This document shows positions 7,152 to 12,941 of a stretch of 16,764 nt of DNA, one piece after another. A model generated the notes under the pieces. That model had not been told where the DNA came from and searched no databases. It worked only from the letters and a program-made list of their open reading frames with translations. Every line of letters starts with the position of its first letter. Within the stretch, counting starts at the first letter, position 1. Made by a program: the position numbers and the translations under genes. The stretch comes from Gammaproteobacteria bacterium (GTDB lineage Bacteria; Pseudomonadota; Gammaproteobacteria; HK1). The stretch is taken from positions 1 to 16,764 of the forward strand of contig JAGRHX010000045.1 in NCBI GenBank assembly GCA_020444775.1, read 5' to 3'.

Positions 7152-7358
7152 TCAGGCATCGATGTCGGGGATCAGGCTACTCTCGAGTCGTGTGATGACA
7201 TCGCGTAGCTGCAGCTTGCGCTTCTTCATGCGCTTGACCTGAAGCTCATCGACGGAAACGCCTTCGAGCATGCGCTCGATCCTGGCGTCGAGTTCCCGGT
7301 GCTCGAGCCGCAGCTCCTCGAGGCGGCGTTGTGTGGTCTCGTTGCGTTGCTGACTCAT
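7152..7358 (-). CDS. DUF465 (YdcH-type) small coiled-coil protein
   Basis: The 68-residue product MSQQRNETTQRRLEELRLEH.. contains the conserved core of short DUF465/YdcH proteins: LEHRELDARIERM (about 18-30), VDELQVKRMKKRKLQLRD (36-53) and the terminal RLESSLIPDI. The family is small, charged and helical; its function is not established. The reading frame is open far upstream, to 7685, but that extension is arginine-rich and featureless, and family length and the conserved N-terminus support ATG at 7358. The ribosome binding site is weak. It is followed after 49 nt by the Gfo/Idh gene, suggesting a two-gene operon. Confidence in the family is high and in function nil. Confidence 0.88.
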   Translation of the reverse strand: MSQQRNETTQRRLEELRLEHRELDARIERMLEGVSVDELQVKRMKKRKLQLRDVITRLESSLIPDIDA

Positions 7359-7528
7359 GCCTGGCTGATACGAGAACTGCTGATAGTGAGGGGAACGCTG
7401 AGTTCGCAGCGCTTCCTGTTCGAGTCCCACGGGTCGCGATCTGCACGTCGACGCGGGCGCTCGACGAGCGCATACGGCCATGCGCCGCGGCCCGCGGCAT
7501 GGTAGATCGAAATCGGCGGCATCCGAAC

Positions 7529-7558
7529 GAAATCTCCCGGCAGGAAATCTCCCGGCAG
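7529..7558. repeat. Perfect tandem duplication of a 15-bp unit
   Basis: GAAATCTCCCGGCAG occurs at 7529-7543 and again at 7544-7558 with no mismatch, in non-coding DNA. Confidence 0.8.
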
Positions 7559-7663
7559 GGACACGCCACAGGCTCACACCCGCGCGTGCTCGGCACGCCG
7601 GTCTGGACCTGTTCACGACGGCAAGCTTCCACGCCGGCAAGCCGCCCCCGCGGCACACGACCT

Positions 7664-7693
7664 CGGCCAATCGGATGGCGGCCAACCGGATGG
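7664..7693. repeat. Tandem duplication of a second 15-bp unit, one mismatch
   Basis: CGGCCAATCGGATGG (7664-7678) is followed directly by CGGCCAACCGGATGG (7679-7693). It ends 1 bp before TATACA at 7695, so if that is a -10 box the repeat covers the -35 and spacer region. Confidence 0.75.
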
Positions 7694-7746
7694 CTATACA
7701 CTGCGCGTGCCGGGCACACGCACACGCTCCTACCGCGGCTTGCGGT

Positions 7747-7752
7747 TATATT
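7747..7752 (+). promoter_or_regulatory. Candidate -10 element (TATATT) for the aminopeptidase gene
   Basis: TATATT at 7747-7752 is a good -10 match in an otherwise GC-rich region, 156 nt before the start codon. No -35 box is seen at 16-18 nt upstream. TATACA at 7695-7700 is an alternative. Confidence 0.22.
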
Positions 7753-7907
7753 GTGGCACCAAACACGCCGGCATCGAACTGCCGTACGAAATGGGAACCG
7801 GACGCCCACGCGGACGCCCCGAACCAGACGCGCCGAGATCGCCACGCGCGAGATCGGGCGCCTCCACGCATGCAACCGCATGTACTGCACTGGCTGGATT
7901 CATCACG

Positions 7908-9287
7908 ATGCTCGACAATCTCATCACCGCGCCCGAAACGGCGGCATATCCGCTGCACCTGGTTGCCCCGGACAAGCTCGATGCCGTGCGCGAACGACTC
8001 TCGGCCGAGAGCAATCGCTGGTTGGATGCCACCGGCTTCCAGGCCAAGGCCGGCCAGCTATGCATCCTGCCGCAGCCCGATGGGCAGCTTCAGGGTGCGC
8101 TGTTCTGCGCCCGCGCCGACGATCCGTGGTGTCTGGGCGATCTGGCGGCGCGTCTGCCGGACGCCTGCTTCAAGCTCGTGTGCGATTGGAACGAGAGCCA
8201 GCTGATCCAGGCGCTGGCCGGATTTCAACTCGGTACCTACCGATTCTCACGCTACAAGAAGGTCGAGCGCCCCAGTGCGCGGCTGATGATTCCCGACGCC
8301 GTGCGCTCCGGCCCGATAGAGTCGCTGACCGCCGCCATCTGCCTGGTTCGCGACCTCATCAACACGCCGGCCGAGAACATGCTGCCGGGCGATCTGGCCG
8401 AAGCCACCCGGGGGCTGGCGACCGAGTTCGGCGCCAGCTTCCAGACCATCGTCGGCGATGCGCTGCTGCAAAGCGGCTATCCGGCCATCCATGCCGTGGG
8501 CCGCGCGAGCGCCGCGGCCCCGCGACTCATCGAGCTGCTCTGGGGTGACCCGGACGCCCCCAAGGTCTCACTGGTCGGCAAGGGCGTATGTTTCGACTCG
8601 GGCGGTCTGGACATCAAGCCACCGAGCAGCATGCGTCTGATGAAGAAGGACATGGGCGGCGCGGCCAACGTGCTCGGTCTGGCCCGCATGATCATGCACG
8701 ATGGCCTGCCGATTCGCCTTCGGGTGCTGATTCCGGCAGTGGAGAACGCGATCTCGGGAAACGCCATGCGCCCGGGTGACGTGATACCCACGCGCCGCGG
8801 TCTGAACATCGAGATCCACAACACCGATGCCGAAGGCCGGGTCATCCTCTCCGACGCGCTGGCCGACGCCAGCGACGAGAAGCCGCGTCTGCTGGTGGAC
8901 TACGCGACCTTGACCGGCGCCGCCCGAGTCGCGGTCGGACCGGAGATAGCGGCCATGTTCAGCAACGACGACGCGCTGGCCGGTTACCTGCACCAGGCCG
9001 GTGAACGGCTCGCCGATCCGTGCTGGCGATTGCCGCTGCACGACGGCTACGAGCCGATGATCGATTCGTCCATCGCCGATGTGCTCAACGCCACCACGCA
9101 ACCGCACGCCGGCGCCACCACCGCCGCCCTGTTTCTGCGACGCTTCGTCGCCGAGCAGGTGCCCTGGGTGCATTTCGACATCATGGCCTGGAACACCCGC
9201 AACCGCCCCGGACGCCCCGAGGGCGGCGAGGCGATGGGCATACGCGCCGTCTACGACTACATCGAGACCCAGATCGCGCAGCGTTGA
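7908..9287 (+). CDS. M17 leucyl aminopeptidase family protein
   Basis: The product is 459 residues and should be a cytosolic metallo-aminopeptidase removing N-terminal residues from peptides. Signature motifs are intact: VGKGVCFDSGGLDIKP (223-238), MKKDMGGAAN (245-254) and NTDAEGR (305-311). By family alignment the two-metal site is K225, D230, D248, D307 and E309, and the catalytic pair is K237 and R311; all are present. It is shorter than E. coli PepA (503 residues), the difference lying in the N-terminal domain, like the shorter M17 proteins that often coexist with PepA. The ATG at 7908 is chosen because upstream in-frame sequence from 7707 is Arg/Pro-rich and unlike the family; the ribosome binding site is weak (GGA about 11 nt upstream). 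It converges with the 9321-9734 gene, with 33 nt between the stops. PepA-type DNA-binding roles cannot be judged here. Confidence 0.95.
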   Translation: MLDNLITAPETAAYPLHLVAPDKLDAVRERLSAESNRWLDATGFQAKAGQLCILPQPDGQLQGALFCARADDPWCLGDLAARLPDACFKLVCDWNESQLIQALAGFQLGTYRFSRYKKVERPSARLMIPDAVRSGPIESLTAAICLVRDLINTPAENMLPGDLAEATRGLATEFGASFQTIVGDALLQSGYPAIHAVGRASAAAPRLIELLWGDPDAPKVSLVGKGVCFDSGGLDIKPPSSMRLMKKDMGGAANVLGLARMIMHDGLPIRLRVLIPAVENAISGNAMRPGDVIPTRRGLNIEIHNTDAEGRVILSDALADASDEKPRLLVDYATLTGAARVAVGPEIAAMFSNDDALAGYLHQAGERLADPCWRLPLHDGYEPMIDSSIADVLNATTQPHAGATTAALFLRRFVAEQVPWVHFDIMAWNTRNRPGRPEGGEAMGIRAVYDYIETQIAQR

Positions 9288-9320
9288 GCACGCCTACGCC
9301 GGGGCTGCCCTGGAGGCCTT

Positions 9321-9734
9321 TCAGCCTGGCAGGGTAGCCTCCTCACCGGGCTCGGCATCGCGCCAGCGTGTGACGAATTCGTCGATACGCTGACGCGCGT
9401 CCGTCGTGCCATCCGTATGCCGCAGGCTGCGCAGATAGATGATGGAGAGCGTGTGGGCGGTCAGTCCGACCTGCTGGTTCTCGCGCCGCGCGGTGCGATG
9501 CAGGGCACGGATCCGGTCAATCTGGAACCGGAACAAGGTCTCGTCGTCGCGTCCGGCGGCAAGCGCGGTCTGCAGCTCGCCGGCAATGCTCTGCGCGATG
9601 TCCCGCAGGGTCTGGCGGCCATAGCTCGCCTCGGCCTGCTCGATGACCACGCGTGCATCGCGGTTGAGCTGCACACGCTCGCTCTCGCTGTTATCGAGCA
9701 GCGACCGTAGCAGGCCACTCAACCACGAGATCAT
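9321..9734 (-). CDS. Conserved-looking hypothetical protein, 137 residues
   Basis: I do not recognise this family. From ATG at 9734 the product starts MISWLSGLLRSLLDNSESERV, a short amphipathic rather than truly transmembrane N-terminus, followed by charged, mainly helical sequence (RQTLRDIAQSIAGELQTALAAG, FRFQIDRIRALHRTARREN) and an acidic C-terminus. No cysteine or metal motif is seen, and it is probably cytoplasmic. The ATG is preferred over a GTG 9 nt upstream because GAGG lies 10 nt before the ATG and only 1 nt before the GTG. Its start overlaps by ATGA the stop of a possible 58-residue upstream ORF, which suggests translational coupling. It converges with the M17 peptidase gene, whose 3' end lies 33 nt away. 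Confidence 0.7.
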   Translation of the reverse strand: MISWLSGLLRSLLDNSESERVQLNRDARVVIEQAEASYGRQTLRDIAQSIAGELQTALAAGRDDETLFRFQIDRIRALHRTARRENQQVGLTAHTLSIIYLRSLRHTDGTTDARQRIDEFVTRWRDAEPGEEATLPG

Positions 9735-9907
9735 TGCGGCCACGCCTCACTCGGGCATGACCTGGCGAATCGAACGAAGCGGCTCGGAACAGGATGCGAA
9801 TTGCCCACGAGCGGGCATGCCAGCTGCGGCGGCTCGATAATCAAGTCTGCGTCCATCACGGTGTATCGGGCATCACGACGTAGCAGGTCCAGGAGACCTG
9901 AGCTCAT
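9731..9907 (-). CDS. Possible small ORF (58 residues) coupled to the downstream hypothetical gene
   Basis: ATG at 9907 is preceded by AAGG 7 nt upstream, and the ORF ends with TGA in the ATGA overlap with the start of the 137-residue gene. The product begins MSSGLLDLLRRDARYTVMDA and has no recognisable domain. Good start signals and the overlap argue for a real gene or a leader ORF controlling translation of the next gene. Mixed third-position base use and lack of a known family argue against. The longer frame from 10042 has no better start. Confidence 0.4.
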   Translation of the reverse strand: MSSGLLDLLRRDARYTVMDADLIIEPPQLACPLVGNSHPVPSRFVRFARSCPSEAWPQ

Positions 9908-10012
9908 ATCCGGGCCTTGCAGGCATTGGCATACGGGAGGCCTTTGGGGTGTCTGCGGAACATCTCGGGGACGAATGCGGTCGAGGATCACAGATCGGCC
10001 TCGGGCACGGCT

Positions 10013-10142
10013 GGCATGATTGTACCGTGTGCGCCACGACACGGCGGCGGGGATTTTGGAACGCTGCTCGTATGCGTTTCGGAGCAGTCGTATGCCGCGT
10101 CGTCGCCGGCCCTCTTGCGAGCGCGTGCAGGCATGATTTTAC
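10013..10142 (-). promoter_or_regulatory. Two copies of a minus-strand -10-like motif, GTAMAATCATGCC
   Basis: The plus strand reads GGCATGATTGTAC at 10013-10025 and GGCATGATTTTAC at 10130-10142, 12 of 13 bases identical and 117 bp apart. On the minus strand these are GTACAATCATGCC and GTAAAATCATGCC, each containing a -10-like hexamer (TACAAT, TAAAAT) facing the 9907/9734 genes. No clear -35 boxes accompany them. They may be duplicated promoters or binding sites. Confidence 0.3.
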
Positions 10143-10247
10143 ATTTCTTCACAGCTCGCGCGGGTCCGCGGGTTTCGCGCCAGGGCATTGAATCCCGTGC
10201 ATTAACCGTTCAGTTATTTTCGCGCGTGCGGGTCATCGCAAGCTCCG

Positions 10248-10266
10248 CAAGCGAGCGCCTCGCTTG
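10248..10266. promoter_or_regulatory. Perfect inverted repeat overlapping the -35 box (putative operator)
   Basis: CAAGCGAG (10248-10255) and CTCGCTTG (10259-10266) are perfect inverted arms around a 3-nt centre. The last three bases are the TTG of the TTGACA -35 box, so a bound dimer would occlude RNA polymerase. The binding factor is unknown. Confidence 0.45.
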
Positions 10267-10292
10267 ACATCGAAGGTCCGGCTCAGTAGACG
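10264..10292 (+). promoter_or_regulatory. Sigma70-type promoter for the cNMP-binding protein gene
   Basis: A perfect -35 TTGACA (10264-10269), a 17-bp spacer and TAGACG (10287-10292) as a weaker -10 box. Transcription would start near 10299, leaving a leader of under 20 nt before the ATG at 10317. A perfect -35 with ideal spacing makes this the best promoter in the window. Confidence 0.6.
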
Positions 10293-10316
10293 GGTGCGGC
10301 TGGATCAACACGGTAG

Positions 10317-12773
10317 ATGGAGACGATGCAAGCAGGTGCTGATGCCCTGGAACGGGCGCATGCGCTCAAGGAGCTGGCCACGCTGAGCAACACCGAGCGC
10401 GATGAGCTGCTACGGCAGTCCTCGCTGGTGAGGCTTGCGCCCGGACAGATCCTCTATCGGGAGAATCAGGACGATGGCAACGTGCACTATCTGCTCGATG
10501 GCGCGTTGTCCCTGTCCTGGAAAGGGCGCACCGTGCGCTCGGTGAGCGCACGGCCTGCGGAGCAGAACGAAGCGTTGGACCGGGTGGGGCAGAAGTTGTA
10601 CACGGTGCACGCACGCGTGCCATCGACCGTGCTGCGCGTGCCGCGTGGCGCGCTCGAGCGGGCGCTGCGCAATCACGAAGCATCCCTGGGTGGCGAGACG
10701 ACGGCGGAGGTATCGGAGATCGGCGCGGACAAATCTCAGAGCTGGATGGTCCTGCTGCTACGCTCGGACACCTTCGCGCGTCTGCCCGCCGGCAATCTGC
10801 AGCAGGTTTTCGATCGCCTCGAGCCCATTCAGGTCACGGCCGGCACCGACGTGGTGCGTCAGGGTGAGCCGGCCGACTACTACTACGTGGTAGAAGCCGG
10901 ACACTGCGAGGTCTGGCGACAACGTGACGCAAACAGCCCACCGACCCACATCGCCGACGTGCGTACCGGCGGCAGCTTCGGTGAGGAAGCGCTGATTGCC
11001 GATACGGCGCGCAATGCGACGGTGCGCATGCGTACCGACGGCAAGCTGTTGCGTCTGGGCAGACAGGATTTCCGCCAGCTCATCCAAGAGGCCTTGACCG
11101 AGAAGGTCGACCTCGAGCAGGCCCGCGCCATCATCGGGCGTGGCGGCGTCTGGCTGGACACACGCGAGATCGGCAGCACCCCGTTCAATCTCGAGCCCGA
11201 GCCGCAGTCCCTGCCGCTGCCGATGTTGCGTGGTGCCCGTGACGAGCTAGCCAAGATCCCGCACTACGTTGTGCTCGGCGAGAACGAAGGGGAGGCGGCG
11301 GTCGGGGCATTCCTGCTGGCCGAGCGTGGCCGCCAGGCCAGCTATCTGGCCGGTGGGCAGACGGGCCTGAGCTTCGAGCCGAGCCCGCAGCGCAGCCGGG
11401 AGGATCTGGTCGTGCAGTCCTGGGCGGACTCCAACACCCGACGGACCGCCTTCGAATCGCGCCTGCGTCGCGACAGTCATGCGACGCCGACCGCAGGCAC
11501 CGATGAGGACCCGTTCGGCACCAACGATGGTGCCCGAGGCGATGCGCAAACTCGAAACGCAACGACCACGGCAACCGCTGCGCCCAGGCCAGGTGATGAC
11601 GAGCTCGCGAGCAATCCGCCAGCCGTTCGGTCCGGACACGACACGTTGCCACGACTCTGCACGCCGGAGGCCGCCTCGAGTGGCCCCCACGACGATATCC
11701 AGCCTCAGCGCCCGGAGCTGCAGGCCACCCGCAATGCCCGCCCGGCGACGCTGACCGAGCACGAAACGACCGCAGCGCGCCAGCAGCCGAACACCGACCG
11801 GTCCCACGCGCCGACGCCAGCCGATCCAGCGTCGGTCAAGCCGGCAGGGCAAGAGCCAGAGCGGGGGCAAGCGCCAGCGCGGGGGCGAGACACTCAACAA
11901 CAGCACAGGTCGATCGGAATGGCGAACGACAACCCACCTCGCAGGCATCAAGAGCGGGGGGCCCGCGACCTGTTGGGCGAGACGCTCATAGGCAGTAGTC
12001 TGGCAGGCCTTATCGAGGAGATGCAGGGCCAACTCGACAATCTGCCGGCCGGTGAGCCGACGCCGGTGGCGTCGACCACGCCGCGCTCGGTCGTCGCCGA
12101 GCAACTCTCGCTCGGCGAAAGCGATCTGGATACCCTGGCCGAGAAAGCCGTGGAGGCCGCTCTGGCCGCCGCCGAGCGTACGCTCACCGGCGATCCACAG
12201 CTTGATCACGACGAGGTTTCCACCCTGATGGAGCAACACATCGCCGCTCAGTGCGCCGAATTCGAAAAGCGCATCCGAGAGACGGTCAATGGCACGCGTG
12301 AGCAGCTCAAGCGTCAATACGAGCGCGCTTTGAAGGCGCGGCTCACCCAGATCCGCGCCCAGGCCGTGCAGAGCCTGAAACGCGAGCTGGCCGCGGCGCG
12401 GTCAGCGTACGCGTTACAGGCGGCGCAAGAACGTCAGGCGGTACGCCGCGACTATCAGCGACTGATGACGCTCGCCAATCGGATTGCCCGTCAAAAAGCA
12501 GGCATCAATCGGGCTCGCGGTCAGTTCGAGGAGAAGCTACAGGCCGCGGACCGGCTGCAGCGCGAGATATTCCAGCTCCGCGAGATGCTCAGCCAGCAAT
12601 TGGGCGATCTGGACGGTATCGAGCAGGAACAAAGCGTGGAGACCATGCCCGGTGGCCAGAGCAGCGCGGCGACCCGATCCGCTATCACCTCTGGCGCCGC
12701 CGCCGGTGAAGACTCGCTGGAGACCACGGAGGCCCGTATCCGCGAAGCGCTCGAGCGGTTCAAGAGCGGCTGA
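10317..12773 (+). CDS. Tandem cNMP-binding-like domains, cysteine-less rhodanese-like domain, disordered linker and coiled coil
   Basis: The product is 818 residues. Residues about 20-120 form a degenerate cyclic-nucleotide-binding fold (LAPGQILYREN..YLLDGALSLSW) without a phosphate-binding cassette. Residues about 145-260 form a second one with a good cassette, FGEEALIADTARNATV (221-236), including E223 and R232, so it could bind a cyclic nucleotide. Residues 273-350 resemble a rhodanese domain (GVWLDTRE, YVVLGENEGEAAVGAFLLAERG, LAGG), but the catalytic cysteine position is G321, so sulfurtransferase activity is unlikely. Residues about 355-590 are a polar, Pro/Thr/Arg-rich, probably disordered linker. 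Residues about 600-800 are a predicted coiled coil. There is no signal peptide or HTH, so it is not a Crp-type regulator. The start is ATG 10317; ATG 10326 is an alternative, with GGAG 3 nt before it. I infer a ligand-sensing scaffold; the partner is unknown. It converges with the AsmA gene. Confidence 0.88.
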   Translation: METMQAGADALERAHALKELATLSNTERDELLRQSSLVRLAPGQILYRENQDDGNVHYLLDGALSLSWKGRTVRSVSARPAEQNEALDRVGQKLYTVHARVPSTVLRVPRGALERALRNHEASLGGETTAEVSEIGADKSQSWMVLLLRSDTFARLPAGNLQQVFDRLEPIQVTAGTDVVRQGEPADYYYVVEAGHCEVWRQRDANSPPTHIADVRTGGSFGEEALIADTARNATVRMRTDGKLLRLGRQDFRQLIQEALTEKVDLEQARAIIGRGGVWLDTREIGSTPFNLEPEPQSLPLPMLRGARDELAKIPHYVVLGENEGEAAVGAFLLAERGRQASYLAGGQTGLSFEPSPQRSREDLVVQSWADSNTRRTAFESRLRRDSHATPTAGTDEDPFGTNDGARGDAQTRNATTTATAAPRPGDDELASNPPAVRSGHDTLPRLCTPEAASSGPHDDIQPQRPELQATRNARPATLTEHETTAARQQPNTDRSHAPTPADPASVKPAGQEPERGQAPARGRDTQQQHRSIGMANDNPPRRHQERGARDLLGETLIGSSLAGLIEEMQGQLDNLPAGEPTPVASTTPRSVVAEQLSLGESDLDTLAEKAVEAALAAAERTLTGDPQLDHDEVSTLMEQHIAAQCAEFEKRIRETVNGTREQLKRQYERALKARLTQIRAQAVQSLKRELAAARSAYALQAAQERQAVRRDYQRLMTLANRIARQKAGINRARGQFEEKLQAADRLQREIFQLREMLSQQLGDLDGIEQEQSVETMPGGQSSAATRSAITSGAAAGEDSLETTEARIREALERFKSG

Positions 12774-12826
12774 GCGCGGCGGTCGTTCGTCGCGATTGCC
12801 AACATCGGCCGACGCGCCGGCACACT

Positions 12827-12883
12827 GACAGGTCTACGGCAAGGGGACAGGTCTACGGCAAGGGGACAGGTCTACGGCGAGGG
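12827..12883. repeat. Three tandem copies of a 19-bp repeat
   Basis: GACAGGTCTACGGCAAGGG is repeated at 12827-12845, 12846-12864 and 12865-12883; the third copy differs at one base (GCGAGGG for GCAAGGG). The repeat core GGGGACAGGTCTA resembles short GGGGACAG-type intergenic repeats that I recall near RAYT/Y1 transposase elements in proteobacteria, but no transposase is visible here, so that link is only a suggestion. It lies between convergent genes. Confidence 0.8.
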
Positions 12884-12899
12884 CAACCGCCTGGGGGCA

Positions 12900-12926
12900 C
12901 CGCCGCACGCCCGATGCATGCGGCGG
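12900..12926. terminator. GC-rich hairpin between convergent genes, possible terminator
   Basis: CCGCCGCA (12900-12907) pairs perfectly with TGCGGCGG (12919-12926) around an 11-nt loop, 16 nt from the AsmA stop codon. No T-tract follows on either strand, so it is at best a weak or Rho-assisted terminator. Confidence 0.35.
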
Positions 12927-12941
12927 CCGCCACCGTCAGCC

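Larger units (their letters stand above)
7359..7907. other. Divergent intergenic region between DUF465 and M17 aminopeptidase genes
   Basis: These 549 bp hold no supported gene. Open frames cross the region but give arginine-, proline- and threonine-rich translations. It contains two separate 15-bp tandem duplications (7529-7558 and 7664-7693) and AT-rich patches TATACA (7695-7700) and TATATT (7747-7752) that could be -10 elements for the aminopeptidase gene. No matching -35 boxes are visible. Confidence 0.55.
9908..10316. other. Divergent intergenic region with control signals for both flanking genes
   Basis: These 409 bp contain no supported gene. Visible items are the duplicated minus-strand -10-like motif, an AT-rich patch at 10200-10220 with TAAC/GTTA arms, a perfect inverted repeat at 10248-10266 and a plus-strand promoter at 10264-10292. 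Confidence 0.6.

Noticed and set aside
7405..7445. tRNA T-arm-like string GTTCGAGTCCCAC
   Set aside because: The flanking bases do not form a T-stem beyond one pair, and no anticodon or acceptor stem is found.
7359..7685. N-terminal extension of the DUF465 protein to 7685
   Set aside because: It would triple the family length with arginine-rich sequence; the conserved DUF465 core begins just after ATG 7358.
7707..7907. Upstream ATG at 7707 as start of the aminopeptidase
   Set aside because: The added 67 residues are Arg/Pro/Thr-rich and unlike M17 N-termini. The likely promoter patches lie at or after this point.
7331..8548. 405-codon plus-strand ORF overlapping the aminopeptidase gene
   Set aside because: It is out of frame with the clearly conserved M17 peptidase and its translation is Arg/Ala/Pro-rich.
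9305..9332. CTGCC/GGCAG hairpin as terminator of the aminopeptidase gene
   Set aside because: Only a short stem with a 4-nt bulge, no T-tract, and it overlaps the coding end of the convergent gene. Too weak to list.
11247..12317. 356-codon minus-strand ORF opposite the cNMP-binding protein gene
   Set aside because: Shadow of the linker region in a GC-rich gene; no recognisable domain and no ribosome binding site of note.
12827..12883. CRISPR array
   Set aside because: The 19-bp units are directly adjacent with no spacers, and no cas gene is nearby.
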